A stretch of 64,000 nt of DNA from Turritopsis dohrnii (taxonomy: Eukaryota; Cnidaria; Hydrozoa; Anthoathecata; Oceaniidae). Location of the stretch: the NCBI GenBank assembly GCA_027922465.2, contig BQMF02000257.1, forward strand, positions 62,001-126,000, written 5' to 3'. The translations under genes and the position numbers were made by a program. The notes beneath the pieces are model-generated. The model was not told the origin of the DNA. It saw only the letters and a list, made by a program, of their open reading frames with translations, and did not search any database. How positions within the stretch are numbered: the first letter of the stretch is position 1; each line of letters starts with the position of its first letter. Below are positions 43,930 to 56,804 of the stretch, one piece after another.

Positions 43930-46900
43930 TTATATAATCAAATTTGTATACAGGTGGTTTACTGTACAAAAGAAGAAAAGAAAATTGTTAAACCTAATTT
44001 TAATAGCTACAGTATAATACTTTGGAGTAGACATTATAAATAAACTTTTCATTTTAAATCATAAGCAATCAAAATCTCTACTAACAAATATTATGTGTAG
44101 CATTTCAAATTAGGACAGAAGAGTGATTTTCAAAAAAGAGATGGGCTTAAAATGACAATTTATAAAATTAAATTCAACAAAATAAACATCTCTGTTCAAA
44201 AAAATATGTTCACACTCATTGCTTATTATGTGATAAAAATGACCTTCCTAAGCCCCAAACGAAAAAAACAAACAAACAGATTTTGGTAGTGAAAATACAC
44301 AACCATAACTAAACCACTACATAGCTGAAAGCAGAAGTTCATGTTCTGGCTTGATTTAATTTACAGACTGGAAAAGGAAATAGCGCCAATAAAATAATGA
44401 TATTCAGTATCAAAACAGTATACATGACCATAGACCTCATTCATAGTAAATTATGTTTCTGTTGTTGGCTTAAGCAATTATCCAGGGAAGTACACTCGAC
44501 CAGATTCTTTCAAGTTATTATGTGTCTCAATCTTCTGTGTATTAAAATATTATACATTATTGGTTTTCTGAACTTTATATTGCATATACGACATCACATA
44601 TTAACTTGCTGTTTTTGAATTAAAATAATTGATTGAACTGGTTGTTCTCCACATGAAAAGAAGGGTTTCCTTTAATATGGCTGTACATCGTGCTTTCAGT
44701 TCAGTTGGGCTACATTATATCAGGATCATACTAAATAAATCTTCAGCCTGGTTATTGATAATGAATTTTCACTTTTGCACTCATATATCATAGCTTCAAT
44801 GGTTTGTTGTTCCAAGCATTTAATTACCAATCATCATAAACACATCACTATTGTTATCAACACAAAAACAAAACATCATCTTTATCAATGTTTTTCTGTT
44901 TTTTACACGTTCATTCAAAAGTTTTTAAGAAATAAAACGATTTATTTCCAACATTTAACGGTTCATCAATTGAATCATTTTAAAAGCTAGCAGAAAAAAG
45001 CAAAAATCTTCCAAAGCCCATCTGCACTGACTGAAAAGATGGCGTACTACTTTACTGAAGACTAGCCTCTATTCTTATCTACCTTGGTTAGGCCGGAGTT
45101 CAACACTGACTGCGGCTATAAAAGTGAACGGAGAAGGAGGAGGAGAAGAAACTGCCGGTTTTAACATATATTTTGCCCTATGGGGAAATATATAAAAATT
45201 TGAGGAATTATGAATTGCGTATCTGTGACTTTCTTTGATATTAATAACTTCTTTTGGACCTTTGTCAAAATATTGAATGGAAGTTCCGACCATTTATGCA
45301 GTATTTAGTGTATCCGCGGCTTTTATTAGCAACCAAGGTCAGACGTTAGTAATAATGTTGCTTAAATAATGATCACTTTCATTAGTAATGTTGCTTAATT
45401 TGAAGTATTAACCGAAAAAAAATATATATAATATATACTTTGGTATCCTAAAAGTATCTAAGTACAAAGTCTAGGATATTCAAATCATTACATAGAGCGC
45501 ACAACCTAATACTGCAACCTAGTGTAACAATTTTAAGAAATGTGCTTTAGCTATGCTAGTGCTGTATCATTTTAAAATTTCATATTGCTAATTTATCTTA
45601 GATTTCCGGTAGTACTGTTGCTTAACATATTTCGAGAAAATATTTACAAAAAAATCGGAAGTCTGGATGACCCCTGAAAATTTAATGAAAGCCTGTTCAT
45701 GCAATTCAGAAAGTTCCATATTTGAGACTGTGAGAGGTCACGAGGAATCCGAGTAAAAAAAATTGGCTACAAAATAAACTTAAAAATTTTAAAGTTTATT
45801 TCTAGTAGGTTGTTTCGATCATGGAAGTCACTAGGAGCACACCTTTTAAACGATACTTGTGAGAGTTTCAGAAATGTTTTACTAAATTTCATTTATAAAA
45901 ATTATAAGTCCGTCTCTTTCTATTACTTCCATGATGTATCACATGGTACTTATCATGTATTTATCACTAGAGATTATGGTGATTTTTAAGAGAATTCCAA
46001 CTTAAGCATATTTTTATTTAACACGCGTACTCAAAGTTTTTTACATGTTGCTATCAGTATACTGTATATATTTCTGTAAACAACTAAAGTTTATTTTGGC
46101 AAGTGTTAGAAAAGCCCAAAATAGTTGCTGTACTTCGCCTGAAAAACACGATAACACTTTAGAACTGTCATGAAATTTTAAGATGTTTGTTTGAAATGTG
46201 AGCTGAAAGCTTAGAATACATTTAAATGGATCAGTTTAAATGGATGAGTCAAATTTTTATAATGTATAAGCTAAAAACTGATATATTTTCACTGTTTCAT
46301 TTTAAATGGAAAGCGTTTGAAAAAGTTGGACGTATTTAACTTTCGTCTATCTTTTTCTCTTTTGTTTTCTTAATTCCTATTGTTTCAAATAAAAGAAAAA
46401 GTGAGCAAGCGAGGTCACGCGAGATACATAGCGAATTGAAATAGAACTATAGGACTATACGTCCCATTGGGCAAAATTGTCATAAATAGAAATGTAGTCC
46501 CAGGCGATTTTAATTAAGATATTCTTATAGAAGCTATTTTTGTAAAAACAAAAGCGTTTATTTGGTTACGTTTATTTAAGAGGATAAACACCAGAAGGAA
46601 CGGAAAGAACGGAATATCGTAGTTAGCAAGATGTGACAAGGAACATCCAGGTATAAGAGCCTTCTGATAATAGCACACAATTCACAAAACGTTCTACATT
46701 CAATAGCACATTTTTTGCACTTTGGCTTACAATGAATTTCGTATTTCATCTGAGAACTGGTCAGCACTAAAACAACACAAAGAACAAGGGCAAACAAATG
46801 GATCTGTGGCTTACGCAGAAACTTAATAAATCACAAAAATGGAAAAACATGAGTTGTATATTAATAAAAAATGTAAATATCTTGCAACTGAAACTTTTTT

Positions 46901-46960
46901 CGATAACCAATCCAAGTTAGGATTTACTTAACATTCTTTTATATCTATTTAGATTGTTCA
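43930..46960. other. No gene recognised; dispersed repeat at 45715-45960
   Basis: Intergenic. Positions 45715-45960 match 14955-15240. A stretch near 45161-45190 (TTAACATATATTTTGCCCTA and TGGGGAAATA) is shared with 60728-60758, so it is another dispersed repeat edge. An AG acceptor at 46951-46952 just before the next gene's ATG suggests an untranslated first exon somewhere upstream, which I could not locate. Confidence 0.3.
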
Positions 46961-46962
46961 TA

Positions 46963-49900
46963 ATGTGTTCAATATTTTCCTTGATTTTTCTTGGAATCTT
47001 AACAAATCAAATTGGTGAAAGTATCAGTTCAAAGAGATTAGAACCGATCAAAATTCCAGCCCTTGGTCGAAGTTTTGGATTAGGTACCTTGTATAACCGC
47101 TACCATGATGCGGTTATACCCGGTGTGAAGCTCTGGAGTACCACAGAATTGAATGAATTCATAGAAAGAAAGAATTACCAAACACAATCTGAAATCGACG
47201 CTGGTTTAAGTGAAAAGGAAAGGTTAACAAAACTCAACGTTAAAGCGTCGATGAAACTTTCATTTTTGGCTGGCTTGATTCAAGTAAGTGGAAGCGCTTC
47301 CTATCTAGATGACCGCTTGTCAAAAAACAATGTTGCTCGAGTAACTTTGCAATATAAATCGAAAACATTTTATCGTGAACTGAATCCATCCGTGCTGTCA
47401 AAAATTACTTATCCAGAGGTCCTGAAGAAGGTGACGTCGGCAACTGATGTTGTAGTTGGTATCCAGTATGGTGCTCAAGCTTATTTTGTTTTTGAGAATG
47501 ATGTCAGGGAGAACGAAATCAAGAAAAAGGTAACAGGAAGATTACAAATCCAAGTTAAAGCCATACCCTTCCTCAGCATCAGCGCTAAAGGTTCCACTGA
47601 TATGACTGAACAAGAAAAGGAAAATTCTCGTAGGTTCAAGTGCAAATTCCATGGTGATTTTGTATTGAAATACCATCCAACAAGTTACATCGACGCTGTG
47701 AAAGTTTACAAAGATTTGCCAAATCTTCTTGGAAGCAAGTACGAAAACTCTGTTCCAATTACGGTATGGTTACTTCCTCTATCAAAACTTCCTACCATCA
47801 GAACCCTTCAAGTCATTAATGAAATCCAGTCATCAATGGTCAATGAAGTAACCAACATATTTGAAGGATTAGAAGACGGTGTGCGAAGGTGTGGTGATAT
47901 CCTGTCAACAAGCATTGTGCATTATCATGAAAGAATTGAAAAGAACGTCCAAACATTTCGAGATCTTCTTCAACGCTACATTATCAAATTTAAACACAAT
48001 GTCGCTAAAATCTTACCAGGTATACGGAAAGGAAATACATCCATGTCTGATCTAGCAAAGTTAATAGGCCGACACAAATCTTCCATTTTTTCTACAAAAA
48101 ATTTGGCTGAATGGCTTTCCAGAACCGAAGAAGAAATAACTGTACTTAGGAGAACGATGGAGCTCCCCAACAAATGTCGTACGGACGGTGATGTAATCCA
48201 TAAGTTGTTGGGGCCAAAACGTTATGCTTTATCAGTAACTTTTAAGGTTTCAAACTACAAGGATGGGAGACTGGATGGGATGAAAATGTACTTGAAGGTT
48301 CCAAAAGATGATTATGATTTGACATTACCTGTGAAATGGTGGAGACCTACGTCGCCGATAAATTCTCAACTCCAGTACCTAATGGGAGTAGTTAAAAGAT
48401 TTGGAGATCTTGAAAAGAAAAGAGGAGATTCTTCCAACATCTACTTTTTGTCGAGGGAGACACAAGAAAGTAATAGTAGCAGGTATGGCGTTTTCATGGA
48501 ACTCTTTGATAATGCAAAACTAATTAAGCATAACCTGATCCTCCCTTCACCTTTACAAAAAATCATTGTTGTCAGCAAAACACATGACAAGATTCACTTG
48601 CGATGGGAGCTGCCTCAAAAAGGTCATGAGGAGGTTTCTGAATACCATGTACATTATGCCGAAATAGTAAATGCATCATTCACATCAGTGAACTGTGAGC
48701 TTGTCCCATGCAAATACATCATATCTACAACAAATTCAGTCACAATCGGAGGATTGAGGGCAAACTCTACTTACAACGTCCAAGTATCGGTGCATTGCTC
48801 TTTTGGGAAAGTATCAGTACTTAAAAAGGATCTCATTACTACTGAATCTTGTCCTCCGGGAATGTTTAGCAAAGATATTCATACTTGTGAGTACTGCCCT
48901 CCGGGAAAATTCACCGATTCCACTGGTAAATTATCGTGTTCGAATTGTCCACAAGGAACATACAGGGATACTTATGGTGGTGATTCAAGAGATGCTTGCA
49001 CCAAATGTCCTCCTGGAACATACAACAGTGACATTGGTTCTTCAGAATTTAGTTCCTGTTTACACTGTCCCGTGGGTACTTATAACATCAACCATGGATC
49101 TACTTCTTTAACCTCCTGTTTGAGGTGCCCTGCAGGATCATATAACCCCCATGAAAAGCAGTCAGCGATAATTGCTTGTAAAAAATGTCCGATTGGCACA
49201 TATAATCCAAGCACTGGACAAAGAATATGTACAAGCTGTGATGTTGGGTATTCTACACAACAGCCGGGAGCAGTGGATAAAACGGAATGTACAAAAGATT
49301 CTGTAAATAATGTCGCTTTCTTTGGTAAGTGGCCTAAAACATTAACAATTATTAGGTATTGATAAGGTCAATGTCTGTAATGAGATAACTTAATCTTGGA
49401 GGTTAAAATAACTGAGTGTACTTAGGAAACGAAATCTCTTTAAAACCAATACATGTTTGTACGCTTTACAAATCAACCCAAACTTTATTGTTTCTAAGGA
49501 TTTCATAAGGACCTCACCCTAAAATATCTTTCACTGACTCCTGTTGTTATGTTACGTTATGTATGTGGAAGTTACATCTTCCAATCCTTAACTTCATGTG
49601 TCTCAGGGGAATATATGAAGAAAGGATCGATGTTGTTTCTAAATTCTTATTAAGGTTTAATTCAAAGCCGTCAATGAATTATATTATAGATATGCAAAAG
49701 ATGATTTCCAGAAACTCAAAAGAAATACAGAGTGTAATCTCTCAAGCTGCCGTTAATATTACAGGTATGTTACAAATCACTCTTACGTTTACTGAGTGTA
49801 TAATAAAATTGAATAGTCCAAGGGATGCAAAAAGGAATTTAATTATGTGCAATTTGATTAATAAACAAAAGACCATCAGACCAGTTGATTTATTTGTATA

Positions 49901-52900
49901 TTTATTGCTTTATTAATTGTCTTTCTGCGTGGGCATGTTCAGGTTGTAATTTCCTGGAGATCGTATTCAACGCGATAATCTTATTGTATTTACCAAGTAA
50001 TTAACATTTCCGAGTTCAGCCAGATCAACAAATATTCCTTGTTGAAAACCTAAACTTCTTTTTCTTGGAATCTTAACAAGTTAAATTGATGAAAGTATCA
50101 GTTCAAAGAGATTGAAACCAATAGAAATTTCCGCGCAGTGTCAGGTTTAAATGTACAAATGTAAGTTACACCTTCCAATCCTAAATCATGTGTCTTAGGA
50201 GAATGAATAACCAATTTCTAAATACTTATTAAGGTTTGATACAAAGTCATCAAGTAATTATTTTATAGATGTGCAAATGATGATTTCCAATAACAAACAA
50301 GAGTTACAGAATGTGAAAATCAGTCAAGCTGCCCTGCACAGTACAGGTATGTTACAAATCACTCTTATGGTTACTAAATGTATAGTCAATTTCAATAGCC
50401 TAGGGGATGGAAAATAGGATTTTAATTATACGTAAACTGATTAAAAAACAAGAGAAATGAGACCGGCTGATTTATTGATTGTTTCTGTGTGTGGGGATTT
50501 TCAGGTTGCAATTTGCTGGATAAACAATACTGAATCCAGCCACGACAAAATAGCTCAACACATGTAAACTCATTGAATCAACCTATAATTAAGAACAAAA
50601 ATTAAGAAATACCGACAAAAAATGCGGATGAAAGAAAGTTAAGAAAATTAATGATGTGCTTATTTTACTAATCAATAGCCATTTTAATGCTCATTACGCC
50701 AGTCTTTCATCTCAGAAGTGTTTTCTAACGTCTTTGTCCCTTTGCTACGTACAGAACTCTTTAAGTGTTGAAATTGCATTTTGTGACGACATTTAGTTCA
50801 CTACACACGACGTGGTAATCTGCAGTATGTGTCCGAAAAACTGTTACGCAAAATTTAAATTAACTTTAGAACTGTTATAACTGGATTATCATTTTTACAG
50901 CGTCAGGAAGGACTTTTAGCCAGCATTCCAATGATATAAAAATTGCAAATTGAAAACATGTCTGCGAGCTGGAGAACGCAAATTTCTTCGGTTCAACAGA
51001 GCGTTTAACTTTAATGACCAGTTAGACCATAGTTTGTATAAAATTATTTGTTTTTCATAGATCGTCAAATGGTTATGGGCGTTTTGAGCTGTAAGTGTAT
51101 TTTGTAACGGACACCTATTGTAAGATTTTAAAAACCATTTCTTAGAATAGTGGGTTTTGTACTACAGATTATTAAAGGACATGGTATAGGTCCCACATCT
51201 TGATTACATTTAGCTTTTCGCTCCACTTTCAACATTTCTGATGTAAGAAAGTCATGGGATGATGCCAAAACAGCTTGTAGCAACATGGGAATGAAACTTG
51301 CGAAGATTCACAGTTATCTAGAAAGTCGTCTTGTTGGAATGTTATTAAAGGAGAGGTAAAACTTTTGTTATTTGGAATATGTGAATTACTTGAAGGTCAC
51401 CTGAAATATAGCCAGCTATCATTATTTCCATACAATCTATTCTTTAACTGTCCACATGCTCTACAATATACTACACTGTGCTACAAAATACTAAGATTTC
51501 TCTTATTTGTCCAAGTTTCCTTGAAATTATAAATTTTGGCCACCTGCTTATTTCAAACCAGTCACCTTCACTGCAATATTCAAGGCGGTTTTCCAGTAGA
51601 AAAAAGTGATGCACGTGTCGTATTCAAATGTATTCGGTGAGACACATAAAAGTTAAAATAAATTCAACTTTTTCAATACAATACGCGTACCGAAACCTTT
51701 TCAAACTAAAGATTATTTATCTTGAGAATGATCTGAAAGTGATACGAGCTGGTGAGTGTATCAATTTTTACAATTGGAAAATCGGCTTAACCCTTTGGCT
51801 ACAAAGGGGGTCGTTAACGACCCCCCAGGCTTCAAATCATGATATCTAGACAAATAGATACTTTGGAAAGCTAATTTTCTCTACAAGCAGTCTTGAAGTA
51901 TCGAGAATTGAAAATAATTAAATCTCATTGGTCAATATTATATACAAAGTTTATAATTGAGCTGAAGATTTTCAAGAGACTTCATTAGTTGTAAAATGGC
52001 GTCCAGATCAAGACATGTATCTTTAGAAGAAGCTTTACTCTTTGTGACTGCCTCAGATGATGAAGAATTCTCTGAAATTGACTCTAGTTCTAGTGAAAGT
52101 GATGATGAATTGACATTTAATGATTGTTGCGGTGATAGAATGTTTGAGGATTTTCCAGATATTGAACCAAGAACCAATGTTATCGAGTCTGGTGAAGATG
52201 TCAGCAATATAGTTCAGGTTTGTTATTTGTATTATTATTGTAAGTTTCTCTGTTTACAGTGAACTAATTTATTTTTTTTTCTGCTTCTTTCGAAATTTAT
52301 AGTCTGTTTGTGAGCATAATGCTGAAGATCATACTGTGAATGCTGAAACAGAAGTACAGCAACAAGCAACACTCTGCAGTCAAATTGATGGTGACGATAA
52401 ACAAGATAATATGCTGGCTGTCCATTGGTTTGACAAAAGAGATGTCTTTGCAATGAGCACCATCCATGGGACAGGAGATGTGGAGGTCACTAGGAGAGGT
52501 GACGACAAAGCATATCGAAAGCCCATCATCATCGACCAGTACAATAAGTATATGGGTGGTGTAGACCAGTGCGATCAATTGCTGAGTAGCTATTCCCTCA
52601 ACCGAAAGTCAATCAAATGGTGGAAGAAAGTTTTCTTTAGGTTATTGGAGATTACCATCATAAATGCCAAACACTTGCATTCTATTATGAATCAAAATCC
52701 AAACAGCCAAAAAAGACGAATACACAAAAACTTCCGCAAAATATTGATACACCAATTGGTGCAACCACATCTAAACAACCGTGCAAACCCGAATTCAAGC
52801 AATTCTAGTAATCGATTGGTTGGAAAGCATTTTGCAAGCTCTAAGCATCCAGAGAGGAAAGTCTGCATACACTGTGGTTATAAAAGAGACAAACATGGAA

Positions 52901-53920
52901 AACAATCCCGAAAAAAAACGAGCAATTTTTGCGAAAAGTGCAACAAGTTTATTTGCAAAGCTTGTTTTCAGACATATCATATAAAAGGACTCATAAATTA
53001 GAGATTTATTTATCAAATTTGTAGGGCTTCTTTATGTGTTTTGTATTTTTTATTGACTCTTTCATTGTTCATATTTTCCATGATAAGAAACAATTTTTTA
53101 CAAAGAAACTGAACTTTGGCAGTCAATATATGATTCTTGCTGACATCATCAAAAATTCTTTGTTGAAGCTATACTTTGGAGGTGTTATTTACATATAGTT
53201 ACACTAACTTTTTGCCAAAATTCATAAAGTTTGGACATTAACTTTAGGAGTTATTCACATTCAAATTCGAAAAAATTATTTGCACTTTAAAAATTTTGAA
53301 ATTTCTCAAGAACTTGAAGAAATGCTGACGGCAGCAAAATATTTTTTCGAATTTATGTTTTTGATTTTTGTAATCTTCAATGTCATAGCTTTTAGAAAAT
53401 ATATATATGTACATCCTTTGCATCAAGTGTTGAAGATTTATTTATCATTAATTGAAGTGTGGTCATTTTTTACCTCATTTTCCAAAATCAGTTTGGTAGC
53501 CAAAGGGTTAAAATAGGATACCAAAATATTGGAGAAGTCAAACATTAATACTACTTTTCAGATAAGACTAATTTCGCGTTTTTCCTTCCTTATTTTAAAT
53601 GACTAAACTCTCCTCCTTCACTAAACTCTCCACCGCAAATTTTGGTTGACCTCTAGTTACGACTCTATCTATATCATCTGAAATATCACAAAAGTGATAT
53701 AACTATTCCAATAATGCGTTTTAGGAGCCTTTCATATGCATGGTTTGGTGCAAAGAGAGATGGAGGTACCATGAAATGGAGAGATTCATCACCAGTAACC
53801 TACGGCAATTGGGAAGATAATAGTGAATACAGTAGTTCTGAATGTGGGGAAATATATGATAATGGGTTGTGGAGAACATACGGATGCAGCTCCACACAAC
53901 CCTATATATGCAGAAAGTGA
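46963..53920 (+). CDS. Secreted stonustoxin-like / FN3 / ephrin-type Cys-repeat / C-type lectin chimera (six-exon model)
   Basis: Exons: 46963-49324, 49690-49764, 50269-50346, 51061-51090, 51214-51355, 53725-53920. All junctions are GT/AG and phases close to 960 residues plus stop. Order: signal peptide (IFSLIFLGILTN, first 20); a region of the stonustoxin/verrucotoxin family (about 25-525). That region opens with IPALGRSFGLGTLY and a perforin-like fold, has FKCKFHGDFVL and VPITVWLLPLSKL, and is followed by helical and thioredoxin-like parts. Then come FN3 (about 530-625), about seven GCC2/GCC3 repeats of C-P-x-G-[TKS]-[YF] type (629-780), a linker from two near-identical small exons, and a C-type lectin domain (about 850-960; SWDDAKTAC, WRDSSPVTYGNW, CGEIYDNGLW, PYICRK). 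Non-toxic relatives exist in many animals, so a role in recognition or defence is as likely as venom; pore formation is not shown. An acceptor just before the ATG suggests an upstream 5' UTR exon. The last intron holds a piggyBac insertion. Confidence 0.7.
49550..50470 (+). repeat. Tandem duplication of a small exon and its flanking intron
   Basis: 49550-49900 and 50155-50470 match in order: GAAGTTACATCTTCCAATCC-like sequence, CATGTGTCT-AGG, TTCTTATTAAGGTTT, TTATAGAT-TGCAAA, GATGATTTCCA and ACAGGTATGTTACAAATCAC. Each copy contains one small exon (49690-49764 or 50269-50346) of the same phase, so both can be spliced in without breaking the frame. The two exons encode QKMISRNSKEIQSVISQAA and QMMISNNKQELQNVKISQAA, a short helical linker. 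Confidence 0.75.
50058..50140 (+). pseudogene. Duplicated scrap of the gene's own first coding exon
   Basis: TTTTTCTTGGAATCTTAACAAG, followed by AAATTGATGAAAGTATCAG and TTCAAAGAGATT, repeats the signal-peptide region at about 46981-47060. It is nearly identical but ends after about 80 bases and has no open continuation. It sits in the intron between the duplicated small exons, so the tandem duplication was complex or followed by a second copying event. Confidence 0.65.
51787..53511 (+). mobile_element. piggyBac element, internally deleted, TTAA-flanked
   Basis: TTAA at 51787-51790 and 53508-53511 bound the element. The ends CCCTTTGGCTACAAAGG and, in reverse complement, CCCTTTGGCTACCAAAC give the terminal inverted repeat. 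The TTAA target and a CCC/CCT-type start are hallmarks of piggyBac. It carries a broken transposase (51996-53001). It lies in the last intron of the stonustoxin-like/lectin gene, between the two main C-type lectin exons. Confidence 0.9.
51996..53001 (+). pseudogene. piggyBac transposase, N- and C-terminal parts only
   Basis: The N-terminal piece (ATG at 51996) begins with the acidic, serine-rich head usual for the family (ASDDEEFSEIDSSSSESDDE). After about 52220 the frame breaks. From 52336 the C-terminal third follows: KQDNMLAVHWFDKRDVFAMS, YNKYMGGVDQCDQLLSSY and WWKKVFFRLLEI, then a Cys/His-rich end (CIHCGYK, CEKCNKFICKACFQTYH) that binds the element ends. The central RNase H-like core with the catalytic aspartates is deleted, so the protein cannot transpose by itself. 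Confidence 0.85.
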
Positions 53921-55468
53921 AAGTTAGCACAAGTCTTAAACATGACTCGTCAAGAAACTGACACGATAATTGACACTTTATCATAATTGATTGTTTTTTC
54001 AGCTTTCTTATAAATTTTTTGTAGAAGTCAACAACTTTGTTTCCAGGATTTCTTCCTTCGTAACCATCGTAACCATTATGTTACAACTGTCTGATGTTTC
54101 AGGGGTCTCTAATACCGTCATACCGTCACAGTTTTGGGTCAAATACCGTCATACCGTCTAAAAAGGAAGCCTAATACCGATACCGGCTCTTTTATTGGGC
54201 CGATTATCCAAAAAAACTATTGAGACTAGTTCATACCCTAAGGTATTTGGATCCCGCCGCTCGAAGGGTTGCGAAACCACTTAATATTCCAATTAAGATA
54301 TTAAAGAACAAAAGCCTGAAAACGTAATTTTGCTTCGTTATACTGCGTTCTTGTTAAATTCGCTAAATTCTTGTTATAATAGCTTACCGTGAAACACAGC
54401 TACTACCCCTGACTTTTGGTTAAACCGTTCATAATCATCACCCATTAAAGAACCATTCCTGAAACTTTATGTCAACAAAGGACCATGAAAACATCACTCG
54501 CATTAGTCTTACATATTGCTGGTGTTATATCAACAGCATTACTTATACTGAAGCATACTGAATCAAGACGTTTACAACCACGTATCCCAATTGGATAGAA
54601 GACTAATTTAGATATATATATTAGTATAGTCTGTTCACCACATTCATGGCCAAATAGTTAGTTTCAGTCTGATAAGCTTTCTCATTAGCACATAAGTTAA
54701 AAAATATAAAACATAAAAAGTACGACCATAGTATGTTTTAAAACGGGGGTTGAACATATGATTCTATAGAAAAGTTGAACAAAGATTATTTTTTCCATAA
54801 TTGCTACATTGTGTCCTTTAAAAAACCTTGTTCTTTTGAAGTAAGTGTTACATTGAATGTATTACTCACATTTCAACGAAAGCCTGTTGTTCTTATAATT
54901 TCATCAAAACAACTTATACGCACGATGTTTTAGTATTCATAAATTATTGTGTGTATCCAACCTCCTGAAAATTCAAAGATAACATCTTAGCAACTATACC
55001 TTTATGAAAGACTAGGTGCTTCTCGCCGAATTATTATATTCTAATGTAGTTTTGACCTCTAGAAACACTTCAGTGTACAGTGAAATGTTAATGAACAAAA
55101 AGTTCCCTTAAAATGATTTGAAAAGTGGTACCACAAGTCCTTAAAATATTGATATTTTGCATGTATCAGTATTGAAACAATCCTTATTGAGAGAGTGCTC
55201 ACAAGCAAAATATTCATTCTTATGGGGAGAAATTCTCTCCCCACCCATGAAAAGTATCCCCCACCATAAGATATACTTTGCGGAATCTCATTTGAGAGAA
55301 GGTATCATGATCTGGGTGATTTGCGTATTCTGAAAAATTTTGTGTGATACACTGGAACTGATTGTAGAATGTCTTTGCTGAAAAACTTATGTATAGTAAA
55401 CATGCTTACTAGAGAAACTAGATATGGTCTTACTGCGTATGTAGCTAATAAAAGTTTGTAAATTGGAA
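53921..55468. other. 3' flank and intergenic; no gene recognised
   Basis: A short run of ATACCGTCATACCGTCA-type repeats lies at 54110-54190. Nothing else beyond AT-rich sequence was seen. Confidence 0.3.
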
Positions 55469-55830
55469 CAAGATTTGCAAACATATGCGACTATGTATTT
55501 CTCCAAAGTTGCGAAAATTCTATCAGTTATTGTGTGTACATTGATAACCATAAGAAAAATGTATCATTAAATAATAACAATGGTATAACTGACATCAACC
55601 TGATACTCAGATAAAAATGTTGTTCATACTAATCAGGGTGGAATAATACCGCAAAAGAACTTATCTCGAACTTATTTTAAAAGGAATATGGTTCATGGTC
55701 ACATGATAAAAGGTTTCTCTTATAAATGACTGAGTAGTTACTATGGACATGGCAAAAAGTTATAAAACCTAAATGTGAACAATTTTTCCCCAATGTGTAA
55801 GGCAATTTCATCATAATAAACAGATGATCT
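55469..55830 (+). repeat. Dispersed repeat, copy 2 (relative of 43545-43925)
   Basis: It matches 43545-43925 across about 360 bases with small indels, in the same orientation. No coding potential. Confidence 0.6.
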
Positions 55831-56154
55831 TTATTGTTCCAGAAGCTTGACAAGTTTCTTATCCTTTATACCAAAAATCACTGGAAACAATGTATTTCAA
55901 CAGAACACTTGCCTTTCAAATAAAACTAGAAGCCATTAGGCTTGAACAATTTCCGCATCAGCCCTTGAGAAAATTGCTTTAGGCTAATTTTCAAGATATC
56001 TGAATGACTTGTACAGTCTGGAATTTATCAAATTACTCCCTTCTTTAATTCATTTAACTTAATCTTGACAGCTTTGCGATTCACTATGATGTTTCGGGGC
56101 CAGAAAAACAGTTCACCAATATCTTACGCATATGATGTTTATTCATGAAAATAG

Positions 56155-56195
<41 letters not shown>

Positions 56196-56516
56196 ACATT
56201 TATTCGGGTTCCATTATACAAATGGTTCTTATCCCTATAATAACATAATAATAACAACAATAATAATAAAAAGTTGTTTAGAACAAAAATGATACAAGAA
56301 GCATGGAGATCTAGGTTTCAATAAGAGTTGTAGATTTTGGTTTTGTTAAATGGTCGTTGATAGATTAAATAGAGGAAAGGCATAGGCTGTAGTTGTATAT
56401 CGGCGGAAGGTCACCTTCAACTCTGAAAGACATCGTTAGAGATAAAACGTTGGCTGTGTTGAAATAAACAGCTCATTGAAACCGTAGCAGCCAGCACTTA
56501 TTGCATAATAAGGATT

Positions 56517-56600
56517 TTTTTTTTCCTTTTTTTTTTTTTTTTTTTTTTTGAAATGTGATAACTATATATATATATATATATATAAAAAAAAAAAAAAAAT
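56517..56600. repeat. T-tract, (TA)n and A-tract simple repeats
   Basis: A long T run at 56528-56549 is followed by alternating TATATA (56561-56583) and an A tract (56584-56599), inside the 3' region of LINE B. Such stretches are prone to assembly and replication slippage. Confidence 0.8.
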
Positions 56601-56804
56601 TCTATAATATAAAACCCAAGCATAGGAAGGCTCACTGTGGAGGCTCAGAGATTATCATATGGTTCGATATGTCTAAACGAGATTTGGAAATAAGAAAATC
56701 TTGGTAACTTGGTGAAGGTTGAAAAATATGGAAACTCGTGACCCGCGCTGTATAGAGTTGGTTTAGCAGAAATTGATAAGGAAGTGCTTATACAATCGGA
56801 GAAC

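Noticed and set aside
46576..46797. Small Cys-rich frame with a hydrophobic start on the minus strand, looking like a secreted peptide
   Set aside because: The frame has no ATG at its start; the hydrophobic part begins at a TTG codon. The first ATG comes after the hydrophobic run. The AATAAA just after the stop is weak support in AT-rich DNA.
50901..50956. Possible exon after TTTTTACAG reading ASGRTFSQHSND
   Set aside because: It hits a stop before any donor, and skipping it lets the neighbouring exons join in frame to the lectin domain.
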